Assembly: GCA_045594425.1 (NCBI GenBank)
Contig: JAZNYK010000004.1
Span: 1-54,073, forward strand
Direction: 5' to 3'
Origin: RGIG1681 sp045594425
Lineage (GTDB): Bacteria; Bacillota; Clostridia; Christensenellales; UBA1242
Length of the DNA: 54,073 nucleotides
Shown: positions 34,633 through 42,483 of the stretch, piece by piece
How positions within the stretch are numbered: the stretch's first letter is position 1
Layout of the letters: each line of letters opens with the position of its first letter
The notes under the pieces: model-generated
The model's database searches: none
The model's input: the letters and a program-made list of their open reading frames with translations, nothing else
What the model was told of the DNA's origin: nothing
Position numbers and translations under genes: made by a program

Positions 34633-35325
34633 TTAATTTAAAATTTTGATAGGCAAATTGCTCCAGTTATATGTGAGCATTTTTTCTTCTGTGCCATTAA
34701 CATAATATGCTTGGTTGTTATCAATTTTCAAATATTCATCACGAGCATAAATTTCTTTATCTTCCAAATATGCTGGATAACATTCAGTATCAAGGGTTCT
34801 GAAAATATCATTTTCGTTTTCCTTTTCAAAATCCCAACACAAACGATATTTTGAACAATGAACAAAAACAAGTTTATTTATCCAACCAAAACCTTTCAAT
34901 GCATTTACTCCATACAACTTTGTTAGGTCATACTCATAAGGTTCTGAAGGGAGTGTCCAAGCAGTATCTGTTCCAACAAGCACCGCACCAGCGCTGTTTC
35001 CTATATACAAAACATCTTGAGTTTCAACCAACTCTTTAAGTTTGTCATATTGACCATATTCTCTTAAAAAATGAATAAGCCTTGTGGTGTTTCCCCCACG
35101 AACAAAAACAACATCTATCTTGTCATTAAACTTATATCCTTTTTTTAATGAAACAACTTTCATTCCCATTTCTTTGAAATACATAGCACTTCCACTTTCA
35201 AGTTCATGGTCATCTTCTTGAGCATAACCAACAAACAAGCAAGTGAGCCCTTGTGTGTTTGTGTAAAACTTTTTAAAATATCTATAACATACGCCAGAAA
35301 AATCTGAACATAATAATAATTTCAT
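34633..35325 (-). CDS. Peptidase E-like S51 family protein
   Basis: 230 residues from the ATG at 35325 (GGAGG, 5-base spacing). The nucleophile elbow GNSAGAVLVG and the preceding VVFVRGGNTTRLIHFL are characteristic of S51 dipeptidase E/cyanophycinase relatives, with the Ser-His-Glu triad on a class I glutaminase-like fold. It would hydrolyse Asp-X dipeptides or similar. It lies directly after the PIN gene (1-base gap) in the same operon, an unusual partner. Confidence 0.85.
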   Translation of the reverse strand: MKLLLCSDFSGVCYRYFKKFYTNTQGLTCLFVGYAQEDDHELESGSAMYFKEMGMKVVSLKKGYKFNDKIDVVFVRGGNTTRLIHFLREYGQYDKLKELVETQDVLYIGNSAGAVLVGTDTAWTLPSEPYEYDLTKLYGVNALKGFGWINKLVFVHCSKYRLCWDFEKENENDIFRTLDTECYPAYLEDKEIYARDEYLKIDNNQAYYVNGTEEKMLTYNWSNLPIKILN

Positions 35326-35326
35326 T

Positions 35327-35998
35327 TTAGCCTCCAATAAATTCTATGCCCGGATAGTCTTCTCTCATACCAAAAGCACCTGTATCTCTATACCAATTAA
35401 CATATTGACTTGAACTAAATGGTTTTGGAACAAACTTTTCAAGTTTTTTGGTTTCGTAAACATATCCTAATTTTTTGTTCAACTTTGCAATATCTGTCGC
35501 TCTAGGGCTTTTGTCTTTTTTGTCAGTTCTTTGTTTCATTTCTGATTTTTCATAAGACAAAAAGTCACGGCTGTTGTTTGTAACAAGGTTTAATCCAGAA
35601 ATAGTTGCTTCTGCCATAATGATGGCATCCATAGTTGGTTTTCCATCTTTGCTTTTCATAACACCTGCATCACAATAAGTTTCAGCAAGTTCATAAGACA
35701 TTTTTGCAAATTTTTTCTTATTTTTTGGGTCTAATATCAAACAGTATTCTTTTAAAAATTCTGCTTCTTTTTTGCTCATTGTTGGATATATTTCTTTTAA
35801 AACAGATGGCAAAATTACAAATTTTAATGTTTTTCCAACACATTTGCGTTTCATTATGCGAATTTTTTCAGTAAATTCCGCACCCCTATTTTTCTTTTTA
35901 ACAAAGTCGGTGCTGATTTTTGCGAGCGTGATAAAAACGTTTGAATCAATTGCAACAATATCTGGGTTTTGTTGATAAATCCATCTAGATTTAGCCAT
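35327..35998 (-). CDS. PIN-domain protein, putative RNase toxin
   Basis: 223 residues from the ATG at 35998 (AGGAGG, 9-base spacing; a GTG three codons upstream is possible). PIN acidic residues are visible: VAIDSNVFITLAK near the N-terminus, LKEIYP, PTMDAIIMAEA, and TNNSRDFLSY. The C-terminal 60 residues are basic (EMKQRTDKKDKSPRATD). The start overlaps the upstream small gene in an ATGGCTAA arrangement, as in many toxin-antitoxin pairs. Larger than VapC (about 130 residues), so closer to longer PIN families. RNase activity is inferred from the fold. Confidence 0.75.
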   Translation of the reverse strand: MAKSRWIYQQNPDIVAIDSNVFITLAKISTDFVKKKNRGAEFTEKIRIMKRKCVGKTLKFVILPSVLKEIYPTMSKKEAEFLKEYCLILDPKNKKKFAKMSYELAETYCDAGVMKSKDGKPTMDAIIMAEATISGLNLVTNNSRDFLSYEKSEMKQRTDKKDKSPRATDIAKLNKKLGYVYETKKLEKFVPKPFSSSQYVNWYRDTGAFGMREDYPGIEFIGG

Positions 35999-36215
35999 CA
36001 ATATCACCCTCCTCGTTGATTGTTTTCAAACCGAGTTTTTTTATTATGTTATCATTTTCAGCATATATTTCAACTAAATAATCAACTTGTTCATCTTTTG
36101 AAAGTTTTGAAAATTGTTCATTATGCTTTGTTCTAATCTTGTCGGCTTGTTCGATATCTTTCAAAACTTCAATATCTTCTTCATCCAAGTTTTTAAAATC
36201 TATAACTTCATCCAT
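35991..36215 (-). CDS. Small acidic protein, candidate antitoxin of the PIN protein
   Basis: 74 residues from the ATG at 36215 (GAGGT site). Very acidic and helical (EVIDFKNLDEEDIEVLKDIE; ends TINEEGDIDG) with no obvious DNA-binding motif. It is first in the operon and overlaps the PIN gene by 8 bases. By position, size and charge it looks like an antitoxin that caps the PIN active site; I do not recognise its family. Confidence 0.6.
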   Translation of the reverse strand: MDEVIDFKNLDEEDIEVLKDIEQADKIRTKHNEQFSKLSKDEQVDYLVEIYAENDNIIKKLGLKTINEEGDIDG

Positions 36216-36267
36216 GATTTTACCTCGCATACTAATTATATAGGTAGTTTTACTGTTTTTCAAAAGA

Positions 36268-36294
36268 AAAAAGCATATTTCTATGCTTTTTTGT
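36268..36294 (-). terminator. Terminator of pflA
   Basis: Stem AAAAAGCATA/TATGCTTTTT with T-run on the minus strand, between pflA and the PIN operon. The plus-strand side is also T-rich. Confidence 0.75.
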
Positions 36295-36295
36295 G

Positions 36296-36994
36296 TTATT
36301 TTAATAAACTTTCAAGATTTTTGCACTTTTCTTTATCCATATTAGGAGTTTTATCAAGTCTATATTCTAACCCTAAATCTTTATATTTTGATGCAGCCAT
36401 CGAATGATAAGGCAAAAGTTCAATTCTTTCAACATTTTTAATTTTTGATGCAAATTCTTTAAGTTTTAAAACATGGGCTTCATCATCATTGATATTTGGA
36501 ACAATAACTTGTCTGAGCCAAAGTTTCTTGTTTAATTTTTGGCATTTATCTAAAAACTCATTAAAGTCAGACATATCTCTGCCAGTAATCATTTTGTATT
36601 CATCAGGCTCAACTGCTTTTATGTCTAAAATAACAAGGTCAACAAGATTCAAAATTTCATCATAGTCTTCACCAACACCAGCAGTGTCAATTGCGACATG
36701 AACTCCATTTTCTTTTAAAAGTTTTGTTGTTTTTAAAACAAACTCACTTTGAAGAAGTGGTTCCCCTCCGCTGAAGGTAACACCTCCTGTTTCACCATAA
36801 TAAACCTTGTATTTATTATAATTTTTCAAAACTTCTTCACTTGTGATTTCCCTTTTGAAATTTTTCATCAGCCAAGTTTCAGGATTATGACAATACAAAC
36901 AGCGAAGTTTGCATCCTGACAAAAACACAACCAACCTAACACCTGGACCATCCGCTGAACCCATTGTTTCAATATCTGAAATTTTTCCGTTCAT
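36296..36994 (-). CDS. pflA: Pyruvate formate-lyase activating enzyme
   Basis: 232 residues. Radical-SAM cluster motif CKLRCLYC (Cys28, 32, 35), GPGVRLVVFLSGC before it, and GGVTFSGGEPLLQ, which binds SAM. It uses SAM and the [4Fe-4S] cluster to make the glycyl radical on PflB. It has a good AGGAGG site. It lies downstream of pflB on the same strand, separated by 305 bases that hold a repeat element, which is wider than the usual pflB-pflA gap. Confidence 0.96.
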   Translation of the reverse strand: MNGKISDIETMGSADGPGVRLVVFLSGCKLRCLYCHNPETWLMKNFKREITSEEVLKNYNKYKVYYGETGGVTFSGGEPLLQSEFVLKTTKLLKENGVHVAIDTAGVGEDYDEILNLVDLVILDIKAVEPDEYKMITGRDMSDFNEFLDKCQKLNKKLWLRQVIVPNINDDEAHVLKLKEFASKIKNVERIELLPYHSMAASKYKDLGLEYRLDKTPNMDKEKCKNLESLLK

Positions 36995-37096
36995 ATTGTC
37001 CCTCCTTATAAAATTTTAATTTTATTAAACTAAACCAAAACCTGTTATGCAAAACATAGTTTAATTAAAGGTCAAATTTATTTGCTCTTTCTAAAT

Positions 37097-37299
37097 AAAA
37101 TTCGTCAAAAATATTGTGCCGAATTTAATTCATTTTAAAAAGGTCAAAATTGTTTGGATTTTATATAAACAAAATTCGTCAAAAATATTGTGCTAGGCAA
37201 GGCTCTGAAAAATTTTTAGGCAAGAGTTTATAAATAATAAATGACTGTCTAAAAACTTTTCTAGGAACGAAGCATAGTGCATTATTTTTGACGAATTTT
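37097..37299. repeat. Palindromic repeat element (MITE-like) with terminal inverted repeats
   Basis: The 23-base sequence beginning AAAATTCGTCAAAAATATTG occurs twice in direct orientation, at 37097-37119 and 37171-37193, and its imperfect inverse (ATTTTTGACGAATTTT) at 37284-37299. Between the second copy and the inverse, the two arms (about 37190-37222 and 37248-37282) are imperfect reverse complements (CTAGGCAAGGCTCTGAAAAA against CTTTTCTAGGAACGAAGCAT), so the 130-base unit 37171-37299 can fold into one long hairpin. It abuts the pflB stop codon. No coding capacity. It resembles a non-autonomous transposable or RNA repeat element; identity unknown. Confidence 0.7.
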
Positions 37300-39552
37300 T
37301 TATCTCTTTTCGTGGAAAGTTCTAGCAATAACTTCTTCTTGATGAGCCCTATCAAGTTTATTGAAGTTTACAGCATAACCAGAAACACGAATTGTAAGGT
37401 TTGGATATTTCCAAGGATTGTTCATTGCATCAATAAGCAAATCTCTGTTAAACACGTTAACGTTGATATGTTGAGCACCTTGAACAAAATAACCATCAAG
37501 AATAGAAACAAGGTTGTTAATTTGTTCTTCTTCATTGTTTCCAAGAGCACTTGGAACAATTGAGAATGTGTTTGAAATACCGTCTTGACAGCAGTTTTCA
37601 TATTTAATTTTTGCAACAGAGTTAAGTGAGTTAAGAGCACCTGTGCAATCTCTGCCGTGCATTGGGTTAGCACCTGGAGCAAATGCTTCACCTGCTTTTC
37701 TTCCGTCTGGTGTGCTACCAGTTTTTCCACCATACATAACGTTTGATGTGATTGTTAAAAGTGAAAGTGTAGGTTTTGCATTTCTGTAAAGAGGATGTGA
37801 ATCGATTGCATCAAAGAATTCTTGAACAAGTTCAGAAGCAAGTTCGTCAACTCTGTCATCATCGTTACCAAATTTAGGGAATTCACCTTCTGTTTCAAAA
37901 TCAACAGCAATGCCTTGTTCATTTCTGATTGGCTTAACTTTTGCAAATTTGATTGCTGAAAGTGAGTCTACTGCACATGAGAAACCTGCAATACCGAATG
38001 CCATAAGTCTTTCTACTGCTGTGTCATGAAGTGCCATTTGGCTTGCTTCATAAGCATATTTATCATGCATGAAGTGAATGATGTTATTTGCATCAACATA
38101 AATTTTTGCAATCTTTTTAATCATTTCACTGTAGTCTTTTCTAACCTTTTCATAAGTCAAAACTTCTTCAGTGTTCTTTTCAAGACCTTCAATAACAAGT
38201 TTTCCTGTTTTTTCATCAACACCACCGTTGATTGCATAAAGAAGTGATTTAGCAAGGTTGCAACGTGCACCAAAGAATTGCATTTGTTTTCCTTGTTTCA
38301 TAGCAGAAACGCAGCAAGCAATTGCATAGTCATGACCATAGTGTGGACGCATTGTGTCGTCACCTTCATATTGGATAGAGTCAGTTTGAATAGAAATTTT
38401 TGCACAATATTTCTTGAAGTTTTCTGGAAGATTTTTTGACCAAAGAACTGTCAAGTTTGGTTCAGCACTTGGATTCAAGTTGATGAGTGTGTGCAAGAAT
38501 CTGAATGAGTTTTTGGTTGTAAGTGATTTTGTTTCATTAATCATACCAGCAACTGATTCAGTTACCCAAGTTGGGTCACCTGCAAAAAGTTCATCATAAT
38601 CAGGAGTTCTCAAATGTCTGATTAAACGAAGTTTGATAACATATTGGTCAACAAGTTCTTGTGCTTCGGCTTCTGTTAATGTGCCTTCAGCAAGGTCTCT
38701 TTCAATATAAATATCGAAGAATGTTGCATTTCTACCCATAGAAGTAGCAGCACCATTGTTTTCTTTTGCACCTGCAAGGTAACCAAAGTAAGCCCATTGC
38801 ATTGCTTCTTTTGCATTTTGTGCTGGTTTTGAAATATCATAACCATAACTTGCAGCCATTGTTTTGATTGCTTCTAATGCTCTGATTTGTTCGTTAACTT
38901 CTTCACGAAGTCTGATGTTTTCTTCAATATAAACACCATCAATATATTCAGCAGAAAGGTCTTTCTTTTTAAATTCAATAAGTTTATCGATACCATAAAG
39001 AGCGATTCTTCTATAGTCACCAATAATTCTTCCTCTGCCGTAACCATCTGGAAGACCTGTAAGCAAACCATTGCTTCTAGCACGTCTGATTGATGGAGTG
39101 TAAGCATCAAAAACACCATCGTTATGAGTTTTTCTGTATGTTGTGAAGTGTTTGTAAACTTCTTCATTAAGTTTGTAGCCATGAGATTCAAGAGCCTTCA
39201 TAGCAATCTTTGTGCCACCATACATATTAACAATTCTTTTAAGTGGAGCATCTGTTTGAAGACCAACGATAACTTCGTTATCTTTGTCAATATATCCAGG
39301 AGCAAATGCTGTGATTCCACTTAAGATGTTTGTTTCAACATCAAGGCATCCACCATTTTTGTTTTCTTCTTCTAATAATTTTTCACATCTAGCCCAAACT
39401 GCTTTTGTTTTTTCTGTTGGACCAGCCAAGAATGAATCATCACCCTTGTATTCTGTGAAGTTTCTTACGATGAAGTTAGCAACATCGATTTCATCTTTCC
39501 AACTATCACCATGGAAACCTCTCCATTCATTTTCAAATAATTTTTCGTCCAT
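37300..39552 (-). CDS. pflB: Formate acetyltransferase (pyruvate formate-lyase)
   Basis: 750 residues, full length. The catalytic cysteine pair is Cys413-Cys414 in YAIACCVSAM, and the glycyl radical site is Gly725 in IRVSGYAVNF near the C-terminus. GKQMQFFGARCNLAKSLLYAINGG and GAQHINVNVFNRD are also diagnostic. It converts pyruvate and CoA to acetyl-CoA and formate without releasing electrons, complementing the PFOR at 14.2 kb. Start with an AGAGGG site; 213 AT-rich bases upstream to the second gre gene contain no clear sigma-A promoter to my eye. Confidence 0.98.
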   Translation of the reverse strand: MDEKLFENEWRGFHGDSWKDEIDVANFIVRNFTEYKGDDSFLAGPTEKTKAVWARCEKLLEEENKNGGCLDVETNILSGITAFAPGYIDKDNEVIVGLQTDAPLKRIVNMYGGTKIAMKALESHGYKLNEEVYKHFTTYRKTHNDGVFDAYTPSIRRARSNGLLTGLPDGYGRGRIIGDYRRIALYGIDKLIEFKKKDLSAEYIDGVYIEENIRLREEVNEQIRALEAIKTMAASYGYDISKPAQNAKEAMQWAYFGYLAGAKENNGAATSMGRNATFFDIYIERDLAEGTLTEAEAQELVDQYVIKLRLIRHLRTPDYDELFAGDPTWVTESVAGMINETKSLTTKNSFRFLHTLINLNPSAEPNLTVLWSKNLPENFKKYCAKISIQTDSIQYEGDDTMRPHYGHDYAIACCVSAMKQGKQMQFFGARCNLAKSLLYAINGGVDEKTGKLVIEGLEKNTEEVLTYEKVRKDYSEMIKKIAKIYVDANNIIHFMHDKYAYEASQMALHDTAVERLMAFGIAGFSCAVDSLSAIKFAKVKPIRNEQGIAVDFETEGEFPKFGNDDDRVDELASELVQEFFDAIDSHPLYRNAKPTLSLLTITSNVMYGGKTGSTPDGRKAGEAFAPGANPMHGRDCTGALNSLNSVAKIKYENCCQDGISNTFSIVPSALGNNEEEQINNLVSILDGYFVQGAQHINVNVFNRDLLIDAMNNPWKYPNLTIRVSGYAVNFNKLDRAHQEEVIARTFHEKR

Positions 39553-39745
39553 ATTATTTCCCTCTCTTATTATGCATTATATTTTTTAAATGCATTGTTT
39601 TACGTTAAAACATATATATTATGAGCAATTTTTTTGGAAAAAATCTCTTAATATAATGATAACGCCACAATTCATAATTATAATAAAATTTTACATAAAT
39701 TACAACCCATTTTGCCAAATTTATAAAATTTATTAAAAATAAAAG

Positions 39746-39763
39746 AAACGGCCAATGCCGTAT
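39746..39763 (-). terminator. Weak terminator after the second gre gene
   Basis: Short stem ACGGC/GCCGT followed by TTTCTTTTATTTTT on the minus strand. Confidence 0.5.
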
Positions 39764-39765
39764 TC

Positions 39766-40269
39766 TTAATATCCATTTAATGGAATGCTGTCATCATCCT
39801 CGCCTTTTGTTATAGATTTTATAACAACATAATAGTCGTAATCTGCGTTAACTTTAACATATACTCTGTCGCCCACTTTTTTGCCCAGCACTGCTTTGCC
39901 AAATGGTGATTCTTTGCTAATTATACCTTTTCCAAGGTCCAACCTTGTTGTTGTTGAAATCATAAGTTCTTCTTCATCACCGGTATCTTCATACACAACC
40001 ACAATCTTGTCAAACAAACCAACTTCGTCTGGTGCAGATTCAGTGGTAATAACTTTTGCTGTTCTAATCATTTTTTGAAGAAATCTTATACGGCTTTCAT
40101 TTCTGCCAAAAGCACGCCTTGCACTTCTGTATTCTGCGTTTTCAGAAAGGTCACCTAACGACCTTGCTTCTTTCACATCATCAGAAAGTTTGGGTCTTAA
40201 TTCGTTCGCCCTATATGAAATTTCTTCCTTCATTTTTTTGATATCTATTGGTGTTAATTCATTATACAT
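39766..40269 (-). CDS. Second Gre-family transcription factor
   Basis: 167 residues. It keeps the GreA/GreB coiled-coil motif LGDLSENAEYRSARR with the acidic tip, and the FKBP-like half (KESPFGKAVLGKKVGD). The tip region has more basic residues than the canonical GreA here (FGRNESRIRFLQKMI), which recalls GreB or a specialised paralogue. There is no Shine-Dalgarno; the sequence TGATATAAT ends 6 bases before the ATG, so the mRNA is probably leaderless. Function is anti-backtracking or another secondary-channel role. Confidence 0.85.
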   Translation of the reverse strand: MYNELTPIDIKKMKEEISYRANELRPKLSDDVKEARSLGDLSENAEYRSARRAFGRNESRIRFLQKMIRTAKVITTESAPDEVGLFDKIVVVYEDTGDEEELMISTTTRLDLGKGIISKESPFGKAVLGKKVGDRVYVKVNADYDYYVVIKSITKGEDDDSIPLNGY

Positions 40270-40275
40270 ATTGCA

Positions 40276-40281
40276 ATTATA
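40276..40281 (-). promoter_or_regulatory. -10 element giving a leaderless mRNA for the second gre gene
   Basis: Minus-strand TGATATAAT (extended -10) followed by 6 bases and the ATG. The -35 region is a T-rich tract with no good hexamer. Confidence 0.5.
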
Positions 40282-40316
40282 TCAAAACAACAAAAAAAAC
40301 AAAACAATTTTTTGCA

Positions 40317-40347
40317 CAAAAAAATGCGGACTAAACCGCATTTTGAT
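40317..40347 (-). terminator. Terminator of the phosphoribosyltransferase operon
   Basis: Stem AAAATGCGG/CCGCATTTT with TTTTTTTGTG after it on the minus strand. Confidence 0.8.
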
Positions 40348-40349
40348 TT

Positions 40350-41690
40350 TTAGTTATCTCCTGGTTGACCTTTTCCTTTGAGTTTTCTTGGTGGCAATGG
40401 AATGCCTTCTTGTTGAGCAAGGAGTGTTCCATTGAAATCATCAAGAGCAGACATAAGTTTTGAACTATCTTTATTAAAGAATTGTTGTGGAGCAAAGTTC
40501 CCTTTGTCATCAAACACATCAATACCAGATTTATCCATATATGAAAGTCCACGAAGTTGACACATTAATATGTCTGAAATTGGAGGTTCTTCTTTAATTT
40601 CAAGTTTTTCACCACCAACATAGAATGGACCTTTTGCAATTTCTGTTGGGTCAAAGCCTTTGTTGTAGCCTTTTGACCTTAAGTAAAGCAAATATGCAAA
40701 TCCTGGAGGAGTTGAATGAGACCTACTTGGTTCGTTTCCTCTCAAATCTCTTCTTCCACACAAAATTGCATAAGCGTGTTTTAAGAGTTTGTGACCTGGA
40801 TAATTGTTTTGGTTTAAATAATCAATTTCACGTGGACTAAATCTGGTAATATCTGTTTTTTCACCAATACCAACTTTATAAAAGTTAATCCAGTTATATT
40901 GAACAGCACCAATTTTGATGTCACAACCTTGAAGACCAAATCTTGTGGCAATTTCACGGATGGTGTTTCCTGTTCCGATATTGTCATCTAAAAGCAAAAT
41001 TTTCTTACTGTCCAAAATTGATGGGTCAACAAGTCTGCTAAACAAGTCTGTTCTTTGATTGCCATCTGTGTCGTTGATATATTTGCTCCATAAAAGGTTT
41101 GTCCAATCCATGCCATACATGTTTTTAAAGAATGGTCCAAGGAAAATTCCGCCAAGACCTGTGTTTAAGTGCTTGTACCCTTCTGGAACATCAAAATTTC
41201 TTGCATAGTTATAGATAAGAGCCATGTTGTTACATTCAATAACTCTATTTGCAAACTTTTCTGGATATTTTGGAAGGACTGATGTTTTTACAGTTGCAGG
41301 TCTGCCTTCAATCAATTCAATTACATTTGCAACGTCATCAATCAAGCATTGTTTTGCTTCTGCCAAACCAGAGGTGTCACCTGTTTTAATTGCCCTATCA
41401 ACTGCTTGGTAATAAACCTTACCACTCATAGTTGCCATGTGGTCAACAATAACAAATGCTTTTTTGCCTTCTGGATATTTTTTCAAATCTTCCTTAAGTT
41501 CTTCTCTAAACTTGCTTGCTTCTTCACAAGTGCTTTCTTTGCAATAAAGTTTGCCCCTTGAAATCCAAGAACCGTCACCAACTGGTGTGCAAAGACTTTC
41601 AATACCTTCAGCATCATAGAGTCTAAACATACCAAGAAGGTCGAAATCTAACAAGTTTAATTTTTCGAATTTTTGATTATTTGAAGCCAT
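40350..41690 (-). CDS. Phosphoribosyltransferase-domain protein (446 aa)
   Basis: A type I PRPP-binding motif, KILLLDDNIGTGNTIREIA, lies around residues 230-247. The domain is embedded in a much longer protein: about 100 N-terminal residues include a strand FVIVDHMATMSG, and the roughly 200 C-terminal residues (SPREIDYLNQNNYPGHKLLKHAYAI...) are unrecognised. The usual ribosyltransferase hood cannot be matched to a named purine or pyrimidine salvage enzyme. It is second in an operon 29 bases after the NADAR-like gene and has an AGGGAG site. Function is likely base or nucleotide transfer using PRPP, inferred. Confidence 0.75.
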   Translation of the reverse strand: MASNNQKFEKLNLLDFDLLGMFRLYDAEGIESLCTPVGDGSWISRGKLYCKESTCEEASKFREELKEDLKKYPEGKKAFVIVDHMATMSGKVYYQAVDRAIKTGDTSGLAEAKQCLIDDVANVIELIEGRPATVKTSVLPKYPEKFANRVIECNNMALIYNYARNFDVPEGYKHLNTGLGGIFLGPFFKNMYGMDWTNLLWSKYINDTDGNQRTDLFSRLVDPSILDSKKILLLDDNIGTGNTIREIATRFGLQGCDIKIGAVQYNWINFYKVGIGEKTDITRFSPREIDYLNQNNYPGHKLLKHAYAILCGRRDLRGNEPSRSHSTPPGFAYLLYLRSKGYNKGFDPTEIAKGPFYVGGEKLEIKEEPPISDILMCQLRGLSYMDKSGIDVFDDKGNFAPQQFFNKDSSKLMSALDDFNGTLLAQQEGIPLPPRKLKGKGQPGDN

Positions 41691-41719
41691 TGTTTTACTC
41701 CCTTAATTTAACTTTCAGG

Positions 41720-42364
41720 TTATTTGTTTCTGTTTACAAATTCTCTCAAGCAGTTAAGTTCGTATTCAAATTCATATCTAGTGAAAACTGTATCTTGTTT
41801 TGTTTTTCCACCAATTGCATGAAGAATATATTTGTTTCCTGCTTTTTTGAGAGCGTTTCTATAAAGTGGATTTTGAAGAAGTGAAATATACATTTCATCA
41901 ATAAAATCATCAAATTCAGTGCTATCTCTTTTGATTTGTTTGCCTTGGAAATAAACAGTGCCTGTTGACTTCCAGTCATGGTCGCCAGTGATTTTGATAT
42001 TGTTTGAATCAAGACCATAATATCTAAACAAAAGTTTTTGTTCTTTTGGGTTAGAAAATTTGAAACCTTGGAAAATTACTTCAGCAGATGAAAGTTTGTG
42101 TCCTCTGAAAACAAATTCGTAGTGAAACAAGTTAGACAAAACTTTTGGAAGTGGACCATGGAATTTGTATCCAACGTTAACAAAAGTTTCTGTTTCGCCA
42201 ACCCATTCACCTTCTTTGCCTTCTCTGATGCAAACGCCATCAACAAAAAGTGAACCGTCTTCTTTTTCTTCAATTTCTTTCATTTCAAATTTAAAGTTTT
42301 TCTTAAATTCTTTAAATTCTTTTAACTCTTTTTTAATTTTGCAACTTAAAAATAAATTTTTCAT
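41720..42364 (-). CDS. NADAR (YbiA-like) domain protein
   Basis: 214 residues from the ATG at 42364 (GGAGAGG site). Residues about 80-210 follow the NADAR pattern: LSNLFHYEFVFRGHKLSSAE (family LSNFxxxxFxxdGxxxxSvEH), VIFQGFKF, then DEMYISLLQNPLYRNALKKAG and YILHAIGG where the family has the lvEas..WG end. NADAR proteins cleave N-glycosidic bonds and remove ADP-ribose from guanine bases in DNA or free guanosine. The final WG is replaced, so activity is not certain. The N-terminal 75 residues are an extra basic/acidic module. First gene of the operon with the phosphoribosyltransferase. Confidence 0.6.
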   Translation of the reverse strand: MKNLFLSCKIKKELKEFKEFKKNFKFEMKEIEEKEDGSLFVDGVCIREGKEGEWVGETETFVNVGYKFHGPLPKVLSNLFHYEFVFRGHKLSSAEVIFQGFKFSNPKEQKLLFRYYGLDSNNIKITGDHDWKSTGTVYFQGKQIKRDSTEFDDFIDEMYISLLQNPLYRNALKKAGNKYILHAIGGKTKQDTVFTRYEFEYELNCLREFVNRNK

Positions 42365-42483
42365 TACATACCTCTCCATATATTACAATATTTTATCATA
42401 GTTTTTTAGATAGTTCAAGACCTATTTTAAAAAAACTTTTATTTTTTTATAACTTTTAAACATTAGATTTAAAGCACTTTTGC

